Source: Lepidurus packardi
Taxonomy: Eukaryota > Arthropoda > Branchiopoda > Notostraca > Triopsidae
Length of the DNA: 64,000 bases
Reading direction: 5' to 3'
Assembly: GCA_023053545.1 (NCBI GenBank)
Contig: JAKZAN010000005.1
Coordinates: 1,302,001 to 1,366,000, forward strand
Under the pieces are notes generated by a model. It was given only the letters and a program-made list of their open reading frames with translations. It was not told the DNA's origin and searched no databases. Position numbers and translations under genes: made by a program. Of the stretch, positions 42,157-53,501 are shown in pieces (positions within the stretch are counted from its first letter, which is position 1; every line of letters starts with the position of its first letter).

Positions 42157-44578
42157 CCGCCTACCATCTCAGTAGAGAAACGAACCAGAATCTTGTGCAA
42201 CAGAACTTACTGAACTTACTTACTTGATTGGAATGTGAAAGCCGAGGTGTTCAATCAACGCTTCCCGTGCCATTAAGCTTCCTGCTGACTGTCTTAGACA
42301 CTTTATGGAAAATTATTTCACCCAGCGTGGTGCCGCTGGTACCTGGTTCGTTAACGCTGCATGGCTTATCTAATTATAATACGTGAGGTGCTATGCATGT
42401 GTTCAGAGAACGAGAATACAGTCTTAGATACTGAAAAAATAATGTGTATTGAGCTTTGGTTCCCTATAGAAATTGAATGTTTTATTCTGTGGAAAGATCG
42501 GTGGCAATTTAGAAAGCCATTAATCACAAGATGTATACCGTAGTGGATGTATGCCAACTCGCAGTAAGGGAATTCCCGCCCTTTAAGTACGCCATTCCAC
42601 ATGTTTTTTTTTTACTTTGACTCGGCCTGAGCATTCCTCGTGGCCGCCCTTTTTTATTCAAGCTGAAGTAGTTATACAGTCATACATTCCTATGCTATTC
42701 TTTGAAAAATAAAGCGCAATCGTACGATAGTAAACGTTGCAAATTCAAGCTGAGATCGTGTCTTTTTAATAAGGTAAAAGAATGTTAACAGGAGCGTTAT
42801 CATTCTAAAAGATTTAAAACATACGCATTGATTTAATATATGAAGGTAAACCCTCGAATATGTTATACAATTCAATATTAAAATTTTACGTCAAAACTCT
42901 AGTAACATCATATTGACGTAAAAATTGCATAAAAACGAAGAGGCGTTCGGGATGCATGTTTTCTGCTGATAAGCGTTTCGAGAAAGAGGAAGGGGCGGGG
43001 TTGAAATACATACCGCCTTTATTGGACAGCCTGTACATTAAGCAGGAAAACTGCAAACACAGATAAGCTCAAATCACCCAAACCGTTCACGGTCTTGGGG
43101 TAACCTAACCCTTTTTACATGACAATTATCATCATAAAACGAAGACAGCCACGTTAGTTGTTTTTAGACGGCGGCGTCAATGAATCACACAAACCATAAC
43201 TCTGGACTACCCGAGTCTCCATAATAATACTACATTCTCTGAACCAGAGTACATAGGCTTACAAACCTATCTATTATGCTCCCAACTGTCAACCGTTTCA
43301 GTTTTCAGCCATTTGAAAATAATAAAAATTAGTTTTTGTCTCCCGTAACAGAACACGGGAAACAGAGAAAAGGACAAGGGATTGTGGCAAAACATAATAG
43401 CAGTAAGGTTTAGTTTGGAAAGAGAAGACATTTTAATTTTTTTTATTTGTGTTTTCATTACTTTCAAAAACGCCGATTAATTTTCTGACTACGCGAATGA
43501 AAGCAAAATTGCGATCTTAGAAGTTGTCGTCTCCTACCCAATCATTGAACATTATTCTATGAAATTTAGAAGAAAAAGTTTAAGCAAACTGAAAATGTGG
43601 TTAAAGTAATCCTGGCACGTTTCATGCGCAGAAGCAGTGCGCGTTCATATAGATCCACACGAAACACTGCGTGCCACCTGGTGATAGCGTGGGTGTGACA
43701 AGCTAAGCTAATAGCTTACATGTAATACTCGTAAGAAATAATTGGCGATGGAAAAAGTGGAAAAAGAGGATGCCAAACGCTACAAAGCCAGAATTTCCTT
43801 TGGTCTCCCACATATCCTTCCCTTCAACGGCCGCAATAACCACATTTTGTAATCTAGTTTTCCATCTAAAAATTCACTGCCCTTATTACCAACAGCCAAG
43901 AGTCAAGTCCCAACACCCAAAACGTTTTCTTCGGCAAGTCGCGTCATGAATGTGGGGGGAAAAGACTTTAGTACGACAAGTTTCTCCCTTTTTTTATCTG
44001 CAAAAGGCCCGCGTACTTTGAAAATCCCCTTTCGCCTTTCGGGGGGGAAAAGTGGTTAGTAAAAGACAAACAAACGGAAACCACAGATGCTGAGTGGGAA
44101 AACTATTTTTTCGCTCCCAATCAAACTGTAAAAAGTGCGTGGCATATAAACTTGTTGACAATGAAAACAGAGCTGACTTGACGCACGAGGCAAGAGCCAA
44201 GTGTGGGGCGGGATATTCTAGGGACGCTTTACCAAGCCCCGGCTATATGGCAATGAGGAAAGGATAGTCTTCCATCCGCCCCTTCGTTTCGAGTCCCTCA
44301 CTTTGTGTATTGAGCTCCAACCCACTCCGAAAACCACAACCAAAAAGCTCCATGCCCACCCAAATGTCAGTCAAAAAATCCTCTTCTGGCTTCGACCCAT
44401 CCAACTCGAGTCAAGTTGCAAGTCAGACGTCCACCTAGTCAGTCTGTCGTCGACAACTCCTCCCAGGTCCCGCAACAAGTAGTTAGTGCAACACCGTGAA
44501 TGGCTCAACAGCCCCTTTGGTTTAAAGTTAACACAGTTTTCGCAACACTTTTATCAAGACAGTAACATTTCCAAAGCC
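42157..44578. other. Non-coding stretch and upstream region of the first GATA gene
   Basis: No gene supported. Repeat S copy B at 43626. From 44220 the sequence is more GC-rich and contains likely promoter/5' UTR of the GATA gene; an Inr-like TCAGTC at about 44439 is suggestive only. Confidence 0.4.
43626..43712 (+). repeat. Dispersed 90-bp repeat S, copy B
   Basis: GCGCAGAAGCAGTGCGCGTTCATAT ... ACACTGCGTGCCACC ... GCGTGGGTGTGACAAGCTAAGCTA; the best match is copy A, sharing GGGTGTGACAAGCTAAGCTA. Confidence 0.75.
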
Positions 44579-47500
44579 ATGGAGCACCAACAGAGACACA
44601 CGAGTTCTGCGCCAAATTCACCCACCTGTGACCCCAACTTCCATATTGTGGCGAGGTCCAATTCGGTACCCTCTGCTGCAGTTGAATTCGCGGCGGTATC
44701 CGAGGAAGAATTGCCGTTAGTGTGCAACGGTGTATGCCAGCAGCAATCCCACGCAATTGAGAACCGTCTTCCCTTGCAAATCTTCGCTGTTGACTCTCAA
44801 CAAGCCCCATCACATCACATCTACGCGTCGCAGTTAGCCAGCGTAAGTATTTAGCTAATACATCCAGATAATAAGATCCTTACGGTCATTCATGTTATTC
44901 CAATAAGTGTCCTTGTTGCGTCGTTACTCCAACCAAGTCACCTTGCTGCATGCTATTGCGGTAGGGTGCTGCATGGTATTTCAACAATGAATTCAAGGCG
45001 ACTTAATTGATGATGATAGGAAACGAGAAGCTGAAAAAAAACCATTACAAACGAAATAGCCGCGATGGTAGTTGATGATCGCCAACTCGAAGCCGGAAAG
45101 CATTACCCATGAAATAACGGAAAGAAAATATGAAAATTTTTAAATATTATGTCTCGCCACATAATATTACAAGACGTCGTGTTTAGGCCAGCCAAGCAGG
45201 CAGGCATCATTTTTACATAAAGCAGGCCAGATCGGAGGCAGATCAGAGGTCAAGTTCGTCTCGAAATTCTAGAAAGCCTCCCAACCAGCCCCTCTTTTAA
45301 GAATGTGTACATGGCACGGAGCATCTTTCAAGCGAAAGCTATAAGATTTTTAAATATTTACGGTTTTGCACGCAGTTTAGGTCGTCCCATACGGCGACGG
45401 AAACTTTTTGACACCTTGTGTGACAGTCGATCTTGTTTTTGGCCCGATTTTTGCAGGACGAGCGACTCCATTCCGCCAGCACTACAGATTCGTCAACCAG
45501 TCCAAGTATCGATGCTCCGCCGGATTCCCTGGAATCCGAACTCAACCTCTTAGCTGCGACGGAACACCACCAACAGAATAACCCACATCAGCCATCAACG
45601 CTCCATGAAGAACTTCCTGGTACACTGGGAGCTTCGTCGGGGATGTACTCGTCGATATCTGCAATGTCCATCATAGACTCTTGCAATAATTTGACCTCGC
45701 ATCACCCGAATCTTCACACCCAGCAAGGCTTTCATCCTGCAGGGCTCGTCAATCAGCCAGAAAACGAACATGTGTCGTCCACGGGCAGTTTCTTTCCCAA
45801 TAACGCCTACTCCTAGTAAGTGTGCAAGTACTTTTTTTTCTTTATTTTTAGTCCCTTCATGTCATACAGCATAATTGTATGCTGTGTGTTTTTAAAACTA
45901 GACTTTGTGCTCGTCACCGATTTCGATCAATGTTACCAAACACAAGGCTCTGGTATCTAATCTCAAGTTGTGTGTCGTCTTTTATGGTTCTGGGAATATT
46001 AGCCCTTTGTGTCCTAGGGAGAAAGAGTCATGTAGCTGACAAAATGTTGGAGGGGGTTTGTGGGGGTGGATGAGGGGTCAACATGCACCTGATAAAGAGC
46101 TCCGAAGTTGGGTTTCTTTGGTTTTGACCAGCGAAGCATACATATATATATATATTCTTGTCATCCCTTGTTAGTAAAACCTGCCACAGCAAGTCAAATC
46201 ACTGAGCGTTTCTTTTTTTTCCCCCTTTTTATTGATTAGTGCTGCCCGTTCCTCGTATTTCGCCAATGCTAACCCTGGCAACAATTCCGAATCTCAATCG
46301 TGGAATGCAGGTAATAAGACTCGATCATACATTTTCCATTCATTATTCTGATATAATCTTATTCATTCAATAACATTTTAAAACACTGTTCCGAACGTTT
46401 TTTAAGGCTATCCTATACCTTAGCTTCTTGATGCGAAACAGTCACAGATGGCACTGATGTTTGTTATTGTTTTGCGAAAGCCTTGCATAAGACTAAAAGA
46501 ATGAAAGATAGTGCTAATAGACGGCTTGTTTTGCTTCTAAAAAGTAGAATTTCTCTCACCAGTTTGCTAAGTCAAGTCGGAACAAGATGTCTCGAAAACG
46601 GCTTTGCATCGCGTCAGATTTGAAAGCAATCTAAAACAAACGTTTGCTTTTCTTAGCAGCTAGTGCACAATCTAAGGACGTTCTTAGGCCACATATTTCA
46701 CATGCACATTTCATTCTCATGTCACTAATTCACCATTCATTGGAAAAAAGGTGGATGGGTTGTGCACTAGCTGTTAGTGTGCTCAAGCTTACAGTCACAT
46801 AATTGTTTGAACTATTTTTTTAAAACTAATTTTTCACGAAAGGAGCTGGTTTTAACGAAAAAGTTGTTCCGAAATTCCCCATAGCAAGTCAAGGTATTGG
46901 GGAAGAGTGTCTTCGAATGTGGAAAGGAAAAAGGATCTTGTGCATGAGAATAATTTACCGTTTTTTCTTTGGTTACGTTTATCACAGGCAATTCAGAGGC
47001 CAGTATGGACAAAGCGGCTAGCAACCGGTACTCGGCTTTGTTAGCGCGCAACAGCCTGACCTCGTACGACCTTGGTCCTACCCCAGCGTGGTCATCGTAT
47101 GACACGAGTTCTTCAACGCATGGTCAATACGGCTACGGTCAGAATGCCAGCGCCGCCTCGGTGCCTTCTTCTTCTTTGCCCATGTCGGCTACGTCGATCC
47201 TTCAATTTAACCAACGACGACTAGGCATGGGACCATTTGTTGGTAAGTCCAGTATGGCTTTTCTTGTTTCTTTTGGCTGCTTCCTTTCTGGCGCTTTCCT
47301 TGCAACTACGCTGTGTTTAGCAAAGCAATAAGCATGCCCACGCAGGTCGGCGTTAGGGGTCAAGTATGATTAAGTTGCCCACCACGGAAAAATAATCATG
47401 CTGTCGTTGCAAGCCAACATTCTCAGTTTTAAAATTACACGCCAATTCATTTCCTGCAAAGCAATTGCACACAATTTCAATGGCTGTTTTCTTTGCAAAA

Positions 47501-50189
47501 AAAAAAATGAAAATCAGGGAAAATTTATTTTTTCAAAGAGGATTGAAACCTTAACTCGAATGTTGGGGTGTCGGGGGAAGATATACAACCTGTCGTTAAA
47601 AACCCCTAAATGACTCGTCCCTTTTCCACTCGTATACAATACCAGGGACGTTTTAACGACCCCGAGTGATTAAAAACTTGCCGAGAGCTTCTGAAAATAT
47701 CAAAAGAAAATTAAAAAGAAGACCAAAGTTATCGATCAGTGCTATTTGGTGGTATTGCCGGATAGTCACTCCATTTTGCAACGAGTGTCCGATCTGTTTT
47801 CAGTTTTCAGTTCCAAATTGGGGAGCAAATGGGGAAAATTAGTCGTAGAAGGGTCAAGTCAGGTCGAAGATAAATCCAAACTTGAGAGCCTACACAACGT
47901 GTACCAACCAAAATGCACAAAAGGTTTCTGGAAGGAGCGCACTTGTCCAAACAATGGGAAAGACCTCGTTTTTCCGAGTATCATTCGCATATGTCGTGCT
48001 GTCCCGTCCAGAAACTTTGGGGGGGGGGGGGGGGGAACCAAAAATGACCCAAAATTCCAGAGGTTTGTCTTGTAAATAGATCCATAGCTTGTTCGCTCTA
48101 CTTTCCAAACAAGTTGAAAGCTGAGCGCCCAGAAATCAACCCAGTACCCCTTTGCGTTTTGAAAGATTTCTGGAAAGTTTGCATAGAGTAAGAGATCCGA
48201 GATCAAGCATCACATCACCTCCACTTTCCTCTCAAGCAAGTAATTGCTAGAATTACATAAAGACAGCCAGCAACTCTTTTTTGTGTGTGTGTGGCTTGAA
48301 CTTGGGAACATTTGAAACTGTCTCTGGTTTTACTGGCGGCGCGTGTGGGCTCGTGTCAAATGTCCACTTTTCGTTGCGGGGAGCATATAAAATATATATA
48401 TATTATATTCCTGGGCATTTTGAGTTGCTCGACGAAACTCCCAAAGAGCAAATAAATAAATAATACCAAAAAACTTCCCCAAGTCAAGGGTCACTGGTCC
48501 AAGCGGGTTATCAAGGAGCTCGTAATGAGGCTGATTTATAGGTCTGCTCATTGGCATAAGCAGAAAGCGTACTCGGTAGTCCATCCGAACCGGTCCTTAC
48601 AAGCCTTACAAGCCCCATAGCCAAAGCGCCGATCTTTCCCCGAGTGCAAAGGTTAATGCTGAGGAAGGACAAACTTTTTCGTTTTTGTTTCAATTTTAAA
48701 GGATTTTTTTAGCAATTCCCGTGGACTTGGAGTTGATGGAAAGCAACCTTAACTCGAATGTTTTATGTTAATTTTAAATTTTTACAAAAATGGATCACAA
48801 TTGGATGACAAATGGATCACAATTTTTTTAAAAAAATTGATACCTTGGACCACACTTTTCCCTTTTAGCTTTATTACAAATAAGAATAAATTGTAAAAAG
48901 TTACTACCGTGGACTCGGATGGGTTTAGCTGAATTGGACCGAATGAAAGCTTAATTCGAATGTTTTATTTTAATTTTAAATTTAAAAAAAATTATACTGT
49001 GGACCACACTTTTCCCTTTTTTCCCCTTTTCACTTTTTCCTTTTCCCTTTTAGCTTTATTAGAAATAAGACGAAATTTAAAAAGTTACTAGCTTGGACTC
49101 GGATGGGTTTAGCTGAATTGGACCGAATGAAAAGCTTAACTCGAATGTTGGGGTGTCGGGCGGAAGACGGCCAATTTCTGAGCTTTTTTCTTGTAGAGGA
49201 CAACGATTTCGCCGAGGGCAGAGAATGCGTTAATTGCGGCGCTTTGTCAACGCCGTTATGGCGGCGGGATGGTACCGGCCACTTTCTGTGCAACGCATGT
49301 GGTCTGTACCACCGCATGAATGGCATGAACCGACCGCTCGTCAAGCCAGCACGACGTTTGGTAAACAAGACATTTGACATAACAAAATTTTTCTAAAAAA
49401 AAGTTTGGGGGTAAACCGTATAATAAAAACACATGCTTGTTTCCCTTTGACGCGTTGCTATAGTCAACTTCCCGGCGAATCGGGCTCTGCTGTTCGAACT
49501 GCTCCACGGTGACGACTTCGCTGTGGCGTCGGAATTCCCAAGGTGATACCGTGTGTAATGCCTGTGGCCTCTACTTCAAGCTGCACGGGGTGAACCGTCC
49601 GTTGGCCATGAAGAAAGATAGTATCCAGACCCGTAAGCGAAAACCTAAAGCAACATCCAAACTCGAGGCCCTGTCCAATGTGGTAACCTTAGCTAGCAAA
49701 GCGTCAGCTTCGACTTCGTCGTCCTCGCATGAAGGCCTCAGTTCGGGGATTGTCATCAAAACAGAACCCAACATGAGCTCCAATCTGTCAGCGGCCAGCA
49801 ATTCCAACTCGGTTTTCAACCATTCGCCCATCACCACACCCTCGCCCCATTACCGCACCGAGTTGAACAACTCACCTTTCAACTTCCGACAGCAACAGAG
49901 TCCGGATAGCAGTACGTACTACAACCGCTCACCGTTGTACGCGACACCGATGCATAATAGCTCCAATCCGTATTCCCTGTCCCCGCAACGGCCTCCCAGC
50001 GATGAAGCGTACGCGGCCTATGGCAAAGAAGAGTTTGGTCATGCGGGGTCCTATGCGTACGCCGAATCTCCGTATAGTACTGCGACGAATCACACGTACC
50101 CTTCCCGCATCGTCATGGCGACTTCGGGGATCGGCGTCGGTTTGATGGACGGTGATGCGCGCTTTAGTCTTCCCATGGCTCAAACCTAA
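44579..50189 (+). CDS. GATA-type transcription factor A (GATA4/5/6 class), 612 aa, 6 exons
   Basis: Exons: 44579-44842, 45457-45815, 46240-46310, 46988-47242, 49197-49360, 49464-50189; 1839 nt in frame. Nuclear DNA-binding protein for WGATAR sites. Two class-IV zinc fingers of form C-x2-C-x17-C-x2-C: residues ~327-351 ([20 protein letters not shown]) and ~381-405 ([20 protein letters not shown]), then [21 protein letters not shown]. The RKRKPK tail places it with GATA4/5/6 rather than GATA1/2/3. The ~310-residue N-terminus is Ser/Asn/Gln/Tyr-rich, as in activation domains, and the C-terminus is Ser/Tyr-rich. IVIKTEP at the exon 6 middle is a sumoylation-like site. Intron 4 is 2 kb with internal duplications. 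First ATG is 44579; the longer frame upstream starts with GTG. Poly(A) signal at 50211. Confidence 0.95.
46407..46480 (+). repeat. Dispersed repeat Q, copy 2 (GATA A intron 3)
   Basis: Matches 738-811 in SPTLC2 intron 2 over ~74 bp at about 80%. Confidence 0.6.
47545..49165 (+). repeat. Degenerate duplications in GATA A intron 4
   Basis: CTTAACTCGAATGTT occurs at ~47549, 48750 and 49136, with a variant at ~48952. Two ~185-bp units (48744-48945 and 48950-49127) share TGGACCACACTTTTCCCTTTT, AGCTTTATTA.AAATAAGA and GGACTCGGATGGGTTTAGCT. GAATGTTGGGGTGTCGGG at 47552 recurs at 49143, immediately before the exon 5 acceptor. A run of 17 G lies at 48019-48035. Confidence 0.65.
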
Positions 50190-50210
50190 AATAGCGGGAA
50201 ATTCAATAGT

Positions 50211-50216
50211 AATAAA
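50211..50216 (+). terminator. Poly(A) signal AATAAA of GATA A
   Basis: Canonical hexamer 22 nt after the stop codon, followed closely by another AATAAA. Confidence 0.55.
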
Positions 50217-50866
50217 TAATAAAAAAAAATCCATCAAAAGTTTCGAAAACGTAAACTTGGTTGTTTGTACTGTACACAGATTGATTCGAGTTTTCTATCT
50301 TTGTCATAAAGTGCCTTTATGTTTCTAACACATCTCAAGGGCCCCAGTAGTGTTCATTCAAGTGCCAATAAGTGTTTGTACTAAACTGTACAAATTTCAA
50401 GGAAGATTTAAGATGGTGTAGCGTTGTTACAAGAATGGGTCAAGACACATGATACATGTTTGGTCTCGGCGCGAGTGCTTCTAGTGCATGGTCATAGATA
50501 CGTATAGCCAACCGAGATTGGTTCAAACTATTCCAAAAAGTTTGACGATATTATCGGTTGGGGATGTAGTAATAGGTTCGTTTCTATTCGTGTAGGGAAT
50601 GAAACAAAAACATGTGTAGATTGGTGACAAATTTTCTTTTTATAAACCAGAATGGAATCTAAAGGCATGTTACAGTACAGCTTATAGATACCAAAGAACT
50701 TTCGGGGGCATTCCAAGAGACGTTACGGTACTCGATGCAATTTGCAAAAAAAAAAAATTTAAATGCGAATTGCTTGGTCAATACCTGTTCCTGTCTTGTA
50801 AAGTGTAAGTTTCGCAAGTTAACCATGTCTTCTTTTGTTTACGTGTTTTGGTGATGCATAATGCTT

Positions 50867-50942
50867 ATAGGTTTCAAAATACAAAATTGAGTTCCATTTT
50901 TGATAGGTTTCAAAATACAAAATTGAGTTCCATTTTTGATAC
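50867..50942 (+). repeat. 36-bp perfect tandem duplication
   Basis: Units 50867-50902 and 50903-50938 are identical (start ATAGGTTTCAAAATACAAAA), so the duplication is recent. Confidence 0.9.
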
Positions 50943-51070
50943 CATATTTTTTACAAGTTTTATTAAAAAATAACAAAAATATTAAAAAATACTTCTTACG
51001 TAAGACGTAAGATGGCGTGCCCATGGTATCGTGGCAATAGCCAGCTTATAGCTAGCCTGTGTACTTTTTA

Positions 51071-51137
51071 CACCCAGTTTTTAATAACATTGTCTGGTAT
51101 CCCCAAATTACCAGACAATCTTATTAAAAACTGGGTG
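51071..51137. repeat. 67-nt near-perfect hairpin, 29-bp stem
   Basis: Left arm 51071-51099 (CACCCAGTTTTTAATAAC and on), loop 51100-51108 (TCCCCAAAT), right arm 51109-51137. The arms are complementary except for one C/C opposition. The size fits a small-RNA precursor or a young inverted duplication; stem perfection is higher than usual for a microRNA. Confidence 0.8.
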
Positions 51138-53265
51138 CAAGGATATGGTCGTCAAGGTGTCGAGATTACTTATCAGAGAGCCGTGGCACATTACAACTTG
51201 ATAAGCCAAAGCCTGAACTGCCTTTCCAACGCATTGCAGCCCAAGTCTCAAAGTTCAAACAACTAATAACGGAATGTTTGATTCTCCGAACTAACACGCG
51301 TTCTTGCTAACGGCTCCGTTAGCGAGAACTCTTTGCAAAGCACCATTTATATTTTTAAGCCCGAAAAAAGGGCAGAGGAAGTTTTAAGCGTTTCCTAACC
51401 AGACGGAAACCGTTGATCCAGTTCAAATATTTTGGCCAGCAAAATCGGCGCGCCATCCGGCCGTCAACTTTGCTTGTGCGACCCCAAAACCCAAACCACC
51501 ATATGGGATTAGCAGTATTGGAAAGTGCACACACGCTCCATAAGGTGCAGGCATTGTTGTATGTATACATGTTTAAACGTTCCAAGTTTACCTGCTTGAT
51601 AAGAGAACTCTGGGTCTGTCTTGACGTTTCTCCGATAAGAAAATTTGGACCACAACGAAAGTCTTTTTACCCTTGCAACCCCCCTTCTCCCAAGGTCCGC
51701 GACCTTTAACGTGAGACGTCTGCCTCCAGATTCAAAACCCAAAACTTGGAAATGCGTCGCATCCGAGTTTCCAACAGACATCCAAACTTTGAAATGTTCC
51801 CTTTTTTATGAATGTTATTTAAGGTGAGACTTAATATTACTCTATAATAGTATTAATATTATTAACAATTTTTTTTACACTATTATGAGTAATTTGTACA
51901 TGATTCATAAGGGAATATTAACTTTAAAGTGAAAAGGAAATGAGCGTCATTTGCCGGAGTCGAAGAGAACACCTGACGTCAGCGTAAGAAAACCGTACCC
52001 ACCTAAATAGAATGCGTCGCGGCCGGGCGTTCTAAAAAATGAGTGAAAATTCGGAAAAGGAATTTTTCACTCAAAAATGGGAACAGCTGCCGGTATTCTC
52101 TGGGTAAGATGTTTACGCGGGAAAACGTTGGCTTCAGAAAAGCACACGCAGAAAGCTGCACCAGTTGCATATGATTCATGCGATCCGGGCCCTGGTCCGT
52201 CCTACTCCATCAGCGTCGAGTCCGGCTTTTGCTCGTACATGTATGGGCGGTATGAAAAGCGCATTCAGGTGTGAGGAGCCCGTGAGCTCCGGACGCCGTG
52301 CTGAGGACGTGACAGTCTCTTTTGTGAGCTAAGGGCTATCTCGTGTGATATCGGTTGCTGCTGCTTTTTACGCTGACGCAGGTAAGCCACTTGTGTGTGT
52401 TCGTGTGTGTGATATTTCTATCTGCTCCAACGGCATATCATCTCGTCCATGGTCGAGGACTGGTAAAGATAGGACAATCTAAGCTTTTACAATCGTTTTT
52501 ACCAGACGCGCAAACGGATCTTAACAATCGGGAGATACTGCTAACAATCACTAGCTTTAACTTGAAAAGGCTCAACTTTAAAAGAAACGGCCGCCATTCT
52601 TACTCAAATTCACTAGTTGGGGATGAAACAGTCAAGAGTGAACCTCAGGAAGCAAAAACAAGAATAAATAACTGACGCAACAAAAATAAATAAATAAACC
52701 CTAATTTAGAACAAAGATTACTCTGATTTGAGAACTTTGTCGCTCTAAATAACGGAACTGATATCTCGCGATACATTCTTGTGACATTCTTAAACGTTTG
52801 ATGCAATGCTAAAGCTACACCAATGCTAAAGCAATTGTATCAAACAGTTCGAAAGCAGACAGCTCGAAAAGCATTCAGGTCGGTAACTTCCGGGGTCACT
52901 TTTCCGTGCCAAATACACACATCCTCTGCGCAACTCTTTTCACTTTCCTTACGGACGTCTTCCGCTTCCGATGTCCAAGAAGGTGTCTTGAGCTCGTTTC
53001 TTATGTCCTTTTCGCACCTAGGCACACCCACAAAGGTCCACACACTGAGCCACAATTCCCCCTTTCGCAATAAGAGACACAGCCGAGTCTAGGAAAACGG
53101 GATTTCCCGGGAAAATAACATTTTTTAAAAAGCGTGGACTCCCAATAAGAGCACTTTCCCGAGAGTTCCCAGTTTCGAGCGAATATTTGAAAACTCCAAA
53201 AGTTCCCGAGCCGTTAGGGCCGACAACAAAGTGTAAAGGCAAGCTGCGAGTACCTGCGATTCGCC

Positions 53266-53299
53266 TATATAAGTTGGAAGTTATCACGGGGTGTTATCG
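53266..53299 (+). promoter_or_regulatory. TATA box with adjoining GATA sites, upstream of GATA B
   Basis: TATATAAG at 53266-53273, followed by TTATCA (TGATAA reversed) at 53281-53286 and TTATCG at 53294-53299. It lies 236 bp before the GATA B start codon, in the right orientation. Two near-WGATAR sites beside the TATA box suggest control by GATA factors; inferred only. Confidence 0.5.
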
Positions 53300-53501
53300 G
53301 CGTCTCCATATTCCTGGATAGGACTATCAAAGCTTTGCAGATTGTAGCCTAACAACTATTAAAACAAATTAACATATATCAATCCGTCCCTTCCTCGTGC
53401 GGCGCCGCTTTTCCCCGCGTGTTTTACCTAGATTTCCTGCATTCCTGGTGTACGGCAGCCGGCCGCCATTTCTTTTACTTTCATCCAACCCCCGAGCGAT
53501 A

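Larger units (their letters stand above)
50217..53265. other. Spacer between the two GATA genes
   Basis: No gene supported. Holds a 36-bp tandem duplication (50867) and a long hairpin (51071). A candidate 5' UTR exon of GATA B ends at a good donor, GACGCAG|GTAAGCC, at 52381. An open frame at 52355-52675 ends in TVKSEPQEAKTR (sumoylation-like VKSEP), but neither start nor splice context convinces me. Confidence 0.4.

Noticed and set aside
53397-53501. 35-codon N-terminal extension of GATA B
   Set aside because: It begins with GTG, not ATG, and the sequence is Arg/Pro-rich without similarity; the ATG at 53502 is preferred.
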